DNA of 6,478 nucleotides from Candidatus Schekmanbacteria bacterium (GCA_003695725.1 RFHX01000184.1:1-6478), one strand, 5' to 3'; numbered from the stretch's first letter, positions 1-6,147 are shown. Translations and numbers: made by a program. Notes: a model not told the origin generated them from the sequence alone.

Positions 1-214
1 CAACAATCCAATTTGTATGATTTTTCTCCAAACCAATATTCTTATTAAGCGAGTCAAGATAAGATGCTATTTTTTCCCTACAAATCTGATAGTATCTATT
101 GACTGTATTTCTATTAATCCCCAAGAGGTTGGCTGTCTGTGTTGCAGTCAAATCTTCAGAAAAACATTTCAAAATTTTTTTTATTTTGTAATCACTTATT
201 TTTGCCCATTTCAT
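1..214 (-). CDS. IS1595-type transposase, N-terminal part (runs off left edge)
   Basis: Reading the - strand from ATG at 214-212 gives 71 codons without a stop up to the window edge. The protein begins MKWAKISDYKIKKILKCF and continues with a helix-turn-helix block (about residues 20-47) containing TQTANLLGINRNTVNRYY. This opening, K-I-S-x-Y-K-I-K-K-I-L-K-C-F followed by N-R-N-T-x-N-R-Y, is what I recognise as the DNA-binding N-terminus of IS1595-family (ISXO2/IS1016-like) transposases. The DDE catalytic domain would lie beyond the left edge, so integrity cannot be judged. The start is fixed by an in-frame TAA at 220-218, only one codon upstream. No good Shine-Dalgarno precedes it, which is common for IS genes. 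The element's outer end probably lies between 215 and about 260, but I cannot define the terminal inverted repeat because the other end is absent. Family assignment is by recognition, not by search. Confidence 0.75.
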   Translation of the reverse strand, partial: MKWAKISDYKIKKILKCFSEDLTATQTANLLGINRNTVNRYYQICREKIASYLDSLNKNIGLEKNHTNWIV

Positions 215-283
215 AGCTTATTTGAGGTTATTAAAATAATTTTTCTAGTCTAGGCTGCAAATAAAATAATACAGTTTTTCAAA

Positions 284-315
284 AAATCAAGTAGTAAAAA
301 AATTTTTTTTGATTT
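284..315. repeat. A/T-rich dyad with nested A7T8 palindrome
   Basis: AAATCAA at 284-290 is matched by its inverse TTGATTT at 309-315. Inside lies a run of seven A (296-302) followed by eight T (303-310). It sits between the insertion-sequence end and the hydroxylase promoter. A-tracts of this kind bend DNA and could serve as an UP-like or binding element, but in such an AT-rich gap it may be chance. It has no G/C-rich stem, so it is not a credible intrinsic terminator. Confidence 0.3.
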
Positions 316-415
316 ACATTCATCTAACTCAAGTTTGACAAAAATCAGTTGCATTGAAAGTGGTATCTTTGATTGAGAAAAGTCGGAATGATAGACAATT
401 AAGAATGTTTTTAGT

Positions 416-444
416 TTGACTTGCCTTTATTTTTTTTTTATATT
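416..444 (+). promoter_or_regulatory. Predicted sigma70-type promoter of the hydroxylase operon
   Basis: TTGACT (416-421) and TATATT (439-444) are separated by exactly 17 nt, each differing from consensus at one position. Transcription would begin near 451, giving a leader of about 30 nt before the TTG start at 482. The spacer is mostly T. An upstream copy of the same GTTTGAC word occurs at 333-339 (TTGACA at 335-340) but has no properly spaced -10. The promoter sits directly before the first gene of a tightly packed operon, which supports the call. Confidence 0.65.
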
Positions 445-481
445 CCACGCTGTTTATTTAAAAAAGATTTAGAGTAAAAAA

Positions 482-1327
482 TTGAATTTCACATACATTT
501 CACCAAAAAACCAAGAAGAAGCACTTGCTATTTTAGCAGAGCATAGCACTAATGCCGCTGTACTTGCAGGAGGCACTGACCTTCTCCTTGCAATAAAAGA
601 TGAGGTCAAAACGCCTTCAGTTCTAATTGATTTAAAACCATCGAATATCTTAAATTCAATAGAAGAAGACAAGGCAGGTAACTTAAACATAGGAGCTTTT
701 ACAACAGTAAGAGAAATTGAAAAATCAGATTTGATTGCTTCAAAGTATCCTTTTTTTCAAAAATCTGCTGCAATGCTTGGTTCTGTACAAATTAGGAATC
801 GGGCAACAATAGGAGGAAATCTCTGTAATGCTTCACCATGCGCAAATCTGGCACTTCCTCTGTTAGCTCTTGATGCAGAAGTATTGCTTGAAAAGAAAGG
901 AGGATCAAGAAAGATCTCGATCAATGACTTTTTCATCAGCAATGGCATTACTGCTAAAGCCGATGATGAGATGCTAACACACATTTTTATACCCAAAAAT
1001 GATGGAAAAGGAGTTTTTATTTTTCATTCGAAAAGGCGGGCTATGGATATTGCTGTTGTTGCTGTCTGTATAAATCTTCTGAAAGATGATGACAATAAGA
1101 TAACGGATATTAGAATAGCATTAGGTTCAGTTGCGCCCGTACCTATGAGAGCAAAGAAAGCCGAAGAAATGATTAGAGGCAATGTCCTTAATGACAAATT
1201 GATAGTAGAATCAGCTCAATGTGCTTCTGACGAATCAAATCCTATTGATGATGCACGAGCTTCTGCTTGGTATAGAAGGGAAATGGTAAAATCTTTGGTA
1301 GCACGAGGGTTATCATCGCTAAAGTGA
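482..1327 (+). CDS. Molybdenum hydroxylase FAD-binding (medium) subunit, CoxM/XdhB-like
   Basis: This is the FAD-carrying medium subunit of an xanthine dehydrogenase/CO dehydrogenase-family hydroxylase. It takes electrons from the [2Fe-2S] subunit and passes them to an acceptor. The 281-residue length is normal for the family. The two flavin-binding signatures are visible: AGGTDLL at residues 29-35 and TIGGNLCNASPCAN at about 109-122. The C-terminal CO-dehydrogenase-flavoprotein domain follows (SKRRAMDIAVV, then RIALGSVAPVPMRAKKAE). The region after the second signature has no roughly 40-residue, four-Cys insertion, unlike the [4Fe-4S]-bearing subunit of 4-hydroxybenzoyl-CoA reductase. The start is TTG at 482-484: an in-frame TAG at 470-472 blocks extension, and the resulting N-terminus (NFTYISPKNQEEAL) matches family N-termini. 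The Shine-Dalgarno is weak (AGAG at 471-474). It is first in the operon, 10 nt before the [2Fe-2S] gene. Confidence 0.93.
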   Translation: MNFTYISPKNQEEALAILAEHSTNAAVLAGGTDLLLAIKDEVKTPSVLIDLKPSNILNSIEEDKAGNLNIGAFTTVREIEKSDLIASKYPFFQKSAAMLGSVQIRNRATIGGNLCNASPCANLALPLLALDAEVLLEKKGGSRKISINDFFISNGITAKADDEMLTHIFIPKNDGKGVFIFHSKRRAMDIAVVAVCINLLKDDDNKITDIRIALGSVAPVPMRAKKAEEMIRGNVLNDKLIVESAQCASDESNPIDDARASAWYRREMVKSLVARGLSSLK

Positions 1328-1337
1328 TTAATTTAAT

Positions 1338-1811
1338 ATGAAAAAAATTCTACAATTCACAGTCAATGGCGAAGAAGTCGAACTACTTGTTGACGAGAAT
1401 GAAACACTTCTTTCAGTTATAAGAGAAAAATTAAACCTCAAGGGCACAAAAGAAGGTTGTGGTATGGGTGAATGCGGAGCTTGCACTGTGCTTCTCAATA
1501 ACATCCCTGTAAATTCCTGCCTTGTGTTGGCTTTATCAGCTAACGGCGGTGAAATAACGACAATTGAAGGACTTGCGAAAAATGGAGAACTTGATCCGAT
1601 TCAGGAAGCATTCATTGAAAATGGAGCAATTCAATGCGGTTTTTGTTCACCCGGTATGATTCTAATGGCAAAGAGTCTTCTCGAAGAATATGAAAACCCA
1701 TCTGATGAAGATATAAAACATTATTTAGCAGGGAATATTTGCCGTTGTACGGGTTATGAAAGCATTATTCGTGCAATAAAAGATCTTATTCAAAAGAGAA
1801 AAAATAATTAA
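1338..1811 (+). CDS. Molybdenum hydroxylase [2Fe-2S] (small) subunit, CoxS/XdhC-small-subunit-like
   Basis: This is the iron-sulfur subunit that relays electrons from the molybdenum centre to FAD. At 157 residues it is the standard size. The N-terminal plant-ferredoxin-like domain carries its cluster on C41, C46, C49 and C61 (CGMGECGACTVLL, then NSCL). The C-terminal four-helix domain carries the second cluster on C100, C103, C135 and C137 (QCGFCSPGM and NICRCTGY). All eight ligands are present. Q99 just before C100 is the residue that in relatives contacts the dinucleotide of the molybdenum cofactor. The ATG at 1338 lies 10 nt after the previous stop with no clear Shine-Dalgarno, so translation is probably coupled to the upstream gene. 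The following gene starts 12 nt downstream. No truncation or missing ligand is seen. Confidence 0.95.
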   Translation: MKKILQFTVNGEEVELLVDENETLLSVIREKLNLKGTKEGCGMGECGACTVLLNNIPVNSCLVLALSANGGEITTIEGLAKNGELDPIQEAFIENGAIQCGFCSPGMILMAKSLLEEYENPSDEDIKHYLAGNICRCTGYESIIRAIKDLIQKRKNN

Positions 1812-1823
1812 AGGATAAATACC

Positions 1824-4034
1824 GTGATAGGAAAAGCAATTCCAAGAATAGAATCAAAAGATAAAGCACGAGGAAAGGCTGTTTACACAGGTGATGTAGT
1901 TTTACCACAAAAAATCCTTGTTGGTAAAATTTTATACAGTCAAGTCCCCCATGGAATCATCAAAAATATCGACTATTCAGAGGCATTAAAAGTCCCGGGA
2001 GTTAAAGCAGTCATAACATCAGAAGATTTCAAAGTAAAAAGAACCGGGCTCATAATGGAAGATGAAATGATTCTTGCCACAGGAAAAGTCAGATTTATAG
2101 GAGAAAAGATTGCTGCTGTGGCTGCTGTTAACGAGGAAGCTGCAAATGAAGCATTGAGCAAAATCAAAGTAGAAATCGAAGAGCTTCCGCATCTTTCAGA
2201 CCCTTTAAAAGCGCTTGAAACTGATTCCATTCTTGTTCATGATGACCTAATAAAAGAGGGTTTGGCAGAATCAATGGGAATAGAAGGCAACTTGTGTTCT
2301 TCAATGGAACTGTGCCAAGGGGATATAGAAAAAGGATTTGAAGAAGCAGATGTCGTAATAGAAGACACATTCAAAACATCGAAGGTACACCACTGCTTTA
2401 TTGAGCCACATGTTTCCCTTGCCTTGTGGCACCCTGAAAAAGGATTCAATGTTTGGACTTCAACACAGGGCTATTTTTTCATTCAACAAAAATTAGCGGC
2501 AATTTTTTCATTGCCTATTACAAAAGTAAAAGTAATGCCTGTAGAAAGTGGAGGAGCCTTCGGTGGAAAAGTTTCGCTTTGTGTTGAACCTTTAGTATGT
2601 GCATTGTCTATGAAAGCAGGACAACCCGTTAGGATAACAGTAGGACGAGATGAAGAATTCCTTTATGGGAAACCAAGATTCCCTGCTACTACAAAAATCA
2701 AATTGGGAGTCAAAAAAGATGGTTCGATTACTGCTCTTCATTCACAAATCTATTATGACCTTGGAGCATATTCCGATTTTGGCCCAATTATGATGTATGC
2801 GGCAACAAACAATGCTTGCGGTCCCTATAAAATACCAAATGCAAAATTAGAAGGTTATGCTGTATATACGAACAAAATTAGCGGCACTTCATTTAGAGCT
2901 CCGGGAGTGCCTCAATATTGTTTCGCTTTGGAGTCAATGATAAACAGAGCGGCCTCAAAACTTGGAATGGATTCAATTGAAATTCGCAAGAAAAATGCTG
3001 TAACAAATGGATATGTAAGAGTATCCGGCGAACCAATAAACGGAAATTCCTTTCTCACTGTTCTGGATAAAGCTAAAGAACTTTTAGATAAAAATCCAAA
3101 AAGGGATGAAGTTGGAATAGCCGCCTGCATTTGGGAAACACGAGCTGGTCCTTCATCAATCCTGCTTCGTTTAAGCGATGACGGTAGAATCCTTATCATA
3201 ACCGGAGTATGTGATTTAACTGGAGCAAGGACAATATTTGTCCAAATTGTTTGCGATGTTTTTTCTGTTGAACCTGATGATGTTGAAATAATATATCAGG
3301 ACAGCTCAACAGCGCCTGTCACTCCTCCATCAACTGGAAGCGGAACAATTTACAATGTTGGCCATGTTGTGAAAAGCGCTGCTGAGTCTTTAAAATCTGA
3401 AATCATAAAAATTGCAATGGAACGTCTTGAATGCAGTGATGAGTCTGAAATTGAAATCTCTGCTAAAAAAGCGGTAAAAAAAGGGACGGACAAATCAGTT
3501 AGTTTTGCTGAAATTTCAAAATATTCAAGGCACAAGCTCGGCAAAGTACTTATGAAAGAGGCATCATCTGTTGCCGAATACAATGCAACTCTTTTTGGAC
3601 TCCAAATGGCAGAAGTGGATGTTGATACAGAAACTGGGAAAGTTGATGTTAAAAAGATAACTGCAATCCATGATGTGGGAAAGATTATGAATCCTTTATT
3701 GCTCAAGGGCCAAGTTGAAGGAGCAATCTTGCAGGGAACAGGATTTGCTGTTTTAGAAGAAATTGTTTTCAATGATGTAAAGGCATTGACTGATAACTTT
3801 TCAGATTACGCAGTGCCTACGATCAAAGATGTACCAGAAAAAGAAATTATTATTCTTGAAGGAGATTATTCAAAGGATGGCCCATATGGCAGCAAAGGCA
3901 TAGGAGAACCTCCTGTCGTTCCCACTGCCCCAGCCATTGCAGATGCAGTATTCAAAAAGACAGGAGTTGCTATTTCTGAACTTCCTCTTTCACCTGAAAG
4001 AGTATTTAAAGCACTAAAAGAAAAGTCTTCTTGA
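1824..4034 (+). CDS. Molybdenum hydroxylase molybdopterin-binding (large, catalytic) subunit; substrate unknown
   Basis: This is the catalytic subunit of an xanthine dehydrogenase/CO dehydrogenase-family hydroxylase, which inserts water-derived oxygen at a carbon of its substrate. The 736 residues comprise an N-terminal a/b hammerhead domain (about 15-125) and two molybdopterin-binding domains. Cofactor and active-site signatures are STQG with Q215, GGAFGGK at 243-249, SFRAPGVPQ with R358, STGSGT at 503-508, and GSKGIGEPP at 689-697 with E695 as the predicted catalytic base. The loop before R358 reads ISGTSFR, lacking the Cys of the AYRCSFR loop of aerobic CO dehydrogenase. The residue after GGAFGGK is Val250, where bovine xanthine oxidase has substrate-binding Glu802. 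Neither CO nor a purine is therefore indicated. The GTG start at 1824 is preceded by AAAGGA (1811-1816 region) at good spacing. No signal peptide is visible, so the enzyme is probably cytoplasmic. Confidence 0.94.
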   Translation: MIGKAIPRIESKDKARGKAVYTGDVVLPQKILVGKILYSQVPHGIIKNIDYSEALKVPGVKAVITSEDFKVKRTGLIMEDEMILATGKVRFIGEKIAAVAAVNEEAANEALSKIKVEIEELPHLSDPLKALETDSILVHDDLIKEGLAESMGIEGNLCSSMELCQGDIEKGFEEADVVIEDTFKTSKVHHCFIEPHVSLALWHPEKGFNVWTSTQGYFFIQQKLAAIFSLPITKVKVMPVESGGAFGGKVSLCVEPLVCALSMKAGQPVRITVGRDEEFLYGKPRFPATTKIKLGVKKDGSITALHSQIYYDLGAYSDFGPIMMYAATNNACGPYKIPNAKLEGYAVYTNKISGTSFRAPGVPQYCFALESMINRAASKLGMDSIEIRKKNAVTNGYVRVSGEPINGNSFLTVLDKAKELLDKNPKRDEVGIAACIWETRAGPSSILLRLSDDGRILIITGVCDLTGARTIFVQIVCDVFSVEPDDVEIIYQDSSTAPVTPPSTGSGTIYNVGHVVKSAAESLKSEIIKIAMERLECSDESEIEISAKKAVKKGTDKSVSFAEISKYSRHKLGKVLMKEASSVAEYNATLFGLQMAEVDVDTETGKVDVKKITAIHDVGKIMNPLLLKGQVEGAILQGTGFAVLEEIVFNDVKALTDNFSDYAVPTIKDVPEKEIIILEGDYSKDGPYGSKGIGEPPVVPTAPAIADAVFKKTGVAISELPLSPERVFKALKEKSS

Positions 4035-4041
4035 TAGATAT

Positions 4042-4641
4042 ATGGTCTCTACTATTCTTTTGTGCGCAGGTCAATCGAGAAGAATGGGAAGATCAAAACT
4101 TCTCCTTCCTTTGAAAGATAAAAAAGTAATTGATTATGTATTATTCAATTTATTAAATTCAAATACAACAAAAATCGTTGTCGTTGCCAGAAAGAATGAT
4201 AAAGAATTTTTGAAACATATTCCAAATCATAAAAAAATAGAAATCGTGTTCAACAACCTTGAAAATGCAGATATGTTCTCATCTGTTGTTTGCGGAACAC
4301 AATTTTTAAAAAAAGACACCTTACCTTTAATGATTTTTTTAGGAGAACATCCTTTGATTGACTCCAAGACGATCAATATCCTAATCGACGCTTTTTTAAA
4401 CAGTGAAAAAAGAATTGTGATGCCAGTTTATGAGGGAATCAAGGGACATCCTTTGATACTTGATAACTCTTTGAAAAATGAGATACTATCTCCTAAAATT
4501 AGGTGTCTCAAAGACATTATTAAAAAACACCAAAATGAAATTCTCGAAGTCGATGTAGATTGCAGAGGAGTTGTTATCGACTTGGACACTGAAGAGGATT
4601 ACAAGAAAATGTTGGAGGAAATAGAAAATGGATATTTATGA
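4042..4641 (+). CDS. mocA: MocA-like molybdenum cofactor nucleotidyltransferase
   Basis: This is predicted to transfer a nucleotide, most likely CMP from CTP, to Mo-molybdopterin, making the dinucleotide cofactor used by the hydroxylase encoded just upstream. The 199 residues match the usual MocA size. The nucleotide-binding loop is LLCAGQSRRMGRSKLLLP at about residues 6-23, ADMFSSVVCG at 76-85 matches the family's GMxxSLxxG block, GHP stands at 135-137, and the C-terminal DLDTEEDY at 180-187 is typical. One oddity is that the metal-binding motif, usually GDxP, reads GEHP at 101-104 (E102 for Asp). Another is that the usual AAG of the first loop is C8-A-G. ATG at 4042 is 7 nt after the large-subunit stop, with no strong Shine-Dalgarno. 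CTP rather than GTP preference is inferred from family and context, because hydroxylases of this class in bacteria use the cytosine dinucleotide. Confidence 0.82.
   Translation: MVSTILLCAGQSRRMGRSKLLLPLKDKKVIDYVLFNLLNSNTTKIVVVARKNDKEFLKHIPNHKKIEIVFNNLENADMFSSVVCGTQFLKKDTLPLMIFLGEHPLIDSKTINILIDAFLNSEKRIVMPVYEGIKGHPLILDNSLKNEILSPKIRCLKDIIKKHQNEILEVDVDCRGVVIDLDTEEDYKKMLEEIENGYL
4614..4618 (+). promoter_or_regulatory. Strong internal ribosome binding site for the XdhC-like gene
   Basis: GGAGG lies 9 nt before the ATG at 4628, inside the end of the MocA-like gene. It is the best Shine-Dalgarno in the operon and fixes this start, although it produces a 14-nt overlap with the upstream gene. Confidence 0.8.
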
Positions 4642-5407
4642 TGAAATCCAACAGCTGAAAAAAGAAGGAAAAGCTGCAGCCTTGATTACTGTTATAGAGA
4701 CAAAGGGCTCAACACCAAGAGAAGAAGGCGCAAAAATGATTGTAGTTGAAGATGGCACGATTAGAGGCACAATCGGTGGAGGATGTGTTGAAGGACAAGT
4801 TTATGAAGAAGCAAAGGAAATTATCAGAAAAGGCGGACTAAAAATCTTAGAATTTGACCTTCTTGATGATGAGCTTGATGGCGAAGGCCAAATGTGCGGC
4901 GGCAAAATGAAAGTTTTGATTGAATCATTAGCTCCTCAAAAAAATGTAATTATTTTTGGCGCAGGCCATATATCTTTGTATCTTTCAAAAATATGCAAAA
5001 TGCTTGATTTTAATGTCACAGTTACTGATGATAGAGAAGAATATGCATCAAGAGAGAGATTTCCTGAAGCAGATAATGTTATAGTAAGTGAATTTGAAAA
5101 GGTTTTTGAAAAAATTTCGGTAAATCATAACACATATATCGTAATTGTAACACGAGGGCATAAATATGATAAAATGATGCTCGAAGAAAGTCTCAAAACA
5201 GATGCCTTTTATATTGGAATGATTGGAAGCCGTTCAAAATTGAAGGGAATTTTCGACTCATTAAAAGCCAAAGGATTTTCAGAAGAGGATATTAAAAGAG
5301 TGCACTCACCAATAGGCATTCCAATTCATAGTGAATCTCCTCAAGAAATAGCTATAAGCATTGCCGCAGAATTAATAAAAGAAAGCAAAGAAAATGCACA
5401 CTCTTGA
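4628..5407 (+). CDS. xdhC: XdhC/CoxI-family molybdenum cofactor insertion protein
   Basis: This is predicted to bind the molybdenum cofactor, protect it while its sulfido ligand is added, and insert it into the large subunit. That role is known for XdhC and is inferred here. The 259 residues show both family domains. The N-terminal part has TKGSTPREEGAKM (25-37), GTIGGGCVEGQ (47-57, with C53) and MCGGKM (89-94, with C90); these two Cys are conserved in the family. The C-terminal Rossmann-like part has IFGAGHISLYLSK from about 109, TVTDDREEYASRERFPEA, IVIVTRGHKYDKMMLEESL, YIGMIGSRSK and HSPIGIPIHSESPQEIAISIAAEL. The gene overlaps the MocA-like gene by 14 nt and has its own strong GGAGG, so the two maturation proteins are probably coupled in translation. 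It ends the operon. No clear hairpin terminator is visible in the 48 nt before the convergent TPR gene. Confidence 0.92.
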   Translation: MDIYDEIQQLKKEGKAAALITVIETKGSTPREEGAKMIVVEDGTIRGTIGGGCVEGQVYEEAKEIIRKGGLKILEFDLLDDELDGEGQMCGGKMKVLIESLAPQKNVIIFGAGHISLYLSKICKMLDFNVTVTDDREEYASRERFPEADNVIVSEFEKVFEKISVNHNTYIVIVTRGHKYDKMMLEESLKTDAFYIGMIGSRSKLKGIFDSLKAKGFSEEDIKRVHSPIGIPIHSESPQEIAISIAAELIKESKENAHS

Positions 5408-5455
5408 TATCTGCCGCTTGTGCAAATTCTTATATAACAATAATTGATTTAAGCA

Positions 5456-5758
5456 TTAACGAGAATTTACTTTAAGTAGAGGAATCAGTTTTTGAATTCC
5501 CTGCTTAATTAAAGCATTTTCTTTATTAATATTCAGTCCTGTCTTCCATTTTTTTAGAGCTTCTTCAAACTTTCCCATTTCATAATAGGCAGAACCAAGA
5601 TTATAGTATCCATTATCAAAATTCGGATTCAATGAAATTGCTTTTTCATATTCTTCTATTGCTTTTGTGTAAAAGCCGCGGTTTTTGAAAAAGACGCCAC
5701 GGTTATTGTAATAAAGGTATCCTGTTTTTGATTTTTGTTTTTTCTGTTTCTTCTTCAT
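5456..5758 (-). CDS. Small TPR-repeat protein
   Basis: This 100-residue protein is almost entirely two tandem tetratricopeptide repeats after a very basic N-terminal tail (MKKKQKKQKSKTG). Repeat 1 spans about residues 13-46 (YYNNRGVFFKNRGFYTKAIEEYEKAISLNPN). Repeat 2 spans about 47-80 (NGYYNLGSAYYEMGKFEEALKKWKTGL). Both show the TPR pattern of Gly/Ala at positions 8 and 20 and Pro or its equivalent near the end. TPR units mediate protein-protein binding, and no specific partner can be named. There is no signal peptide or membrane segment in this frame. The ATG at 5758-5756 is preceded by GGAAAGG (5769-5763), a good Shine-Dalgarno at short spacing. It is convergent to the hydroxylase operon and downstream of the rRNA terminator, so no link to either is implied. 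The start overlaps the stop of an upstream doubtful ORF as ATGA. Confidence 0.8.
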   Translation of the reverse strand: MKKKQKKQKSKTGYLYYNNRGVFFKNRGFYTKAIEEYEKAISLNPNFDNGYYNLGSAYYEMGKFEEALKKWKTGLNINKENALIKQGIQKLIPLLKVNSR

Positions 5759-5889
5759 TTTTCCTTTCCGTAAGTTAGAGGGTTATTTTTTTGCCCCCTA
5801 ATATATGCATTTTCTATGCCATTTTTTATAGAAAAAACAAGAACAAATATAATCATTATTTTCAATAGGTTAGTTGATTTTTGAAACAT
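5755..5889 (-). CDS. Doubtful small membrane ORF upstream of the TPR gene
   Basis: An open frame on the - strand ends with TGA at 5757-5755, overlapping the TPR start as ATGA. From the first in-frame ATG (5889-5887) it would encode 44 residues beginning MFQKSTNLLK. It contains a hydrophobic stretch LLKIMIIFVLVFSI, which could be a membrane anchor or uncleaved signal, followed by a polar tail. The same frame stays open upstream to a TTG at 5967, but that part looks random and crosses a palindrome. No Shine-Dalgarno precedes either start. I do not recognise a family. It may be a real coupled small protein, a displaced N-terminal anchor of the TPR protein separated by a frameshift, or chance in AT-rich DNA. 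Confidence 0.25.
   Translation of the reverse strand: MFQKSTNLLKIMIIFVLVFSIKNGIENAYIRGQKNNPLTYGKEK
5775..5801 (-). promoter_or_regulatory. RNA hairpin next to the TPR gene's ribosome binding site
   Basis: On the - strand, UUAGGGGG (5801-5794) can pair with CCCUCUAA (5782-5775), giving eight pairs with one G-U, around an 11-nt A-rich loop. The stem ends 5 nt before the GGAAAGG Shine-Dalgarno of the TPR gene. No U-run follows, so it is not a terminator. A role in translation or mRNA stability is possible but unproven. Confidence 0.4.
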
Positions 5890-5922
5890 TTTATGCGAAA
5901 AATGAATGACATTTTTACAATC

Positions 5923-5948
5923 AATGTTGTCATATATGACATTACATT
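5923..5948. promoter_or_regulatory. Perfect 14-bp palindrome, operator-like
   Basis: TGTCATATATGACA at 5928-5941 equals its own reverse complement. The symmetry continues outward as AATGT (5923-5927) and ACATT (5944-5948), with two unpaired bases on one side. A third half-site, ATGACA, lies at 5906-5911 in the same orientation as the right arm. The TGTCA-N4-TGACA form suggests a site for a dimeric regulator, but I cannot assign a family and see no clear promoter around it. Confidence 0.4.
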
Positions 5949-5991
5949 TCTCATAAAGAAGCTTCAAGTGATATTTTTTACAACAATTGAT

Positions 5992-6026
5992 AAAAAAAGG
6001 TTCCGCAAATTATTTGCGGAACCTTT
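5992..6026 (-). terminator. Intrinsic terminator of the rRNA operon
   Basis: On the - strand, AAAGGTTCCGCAAA (6026-6013) pairs perfectly over 14 bp with TTTGCGGAACCTTT (6009-5996) around a TAA loop. The stem runs into a T7 tract (5998-5992). It begins 8 nt after the end of 5S rRNA, as expected for the end of an rRNA operon. The + strand side is not followed by a T-run, so it works in one direction. Confidence 0.93.
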
Positions 6027-6033
6027 AAATAGG

Positions 6034-6147
<114 letters not shown>

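Noticed and set aside
17-253. Open frame of 78 codons on the + strand at the left edge
   Set aside because: It is antisense to the transposase N-terminus, rich in Phe, Ile and Cys from the complementary A/T-rich codons, and has no Shine-Dalgarno or recognisable domain.
3350-3772. Open frame of 140 codons on the - strand inside the large subunit
   Set aside because: It is a serine-rich mirror of a well-supported gene with no family features; the same applies to the other antisense frames within 482-4034.
482-4034. Annotation of the three structural genes as aerobic CO dehydrogenase (coxMSL)
   Set aside because: The Cys-containing active-site loop of true CoxL is absent, so this name would be misleading even though the subunits resemble Cox proteins.
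5395-5424. TGCACA...TGTGCA inverted repeat at the end of the operon as a possible terminator
   Set aside because: The stem is only 6 bp with an 18-nt loop, it begins inside the xdhC coding end, and no T-run follows.
5810-5835. TTTTCTAT...ATAGAAAA inverted repeat upstream of the TPR gene
   Set aside because: It is an 8-bp stem, almost all A/T, with a 10-nt loop in an AT-rich stretch; pairing would be weak and chance is likely.
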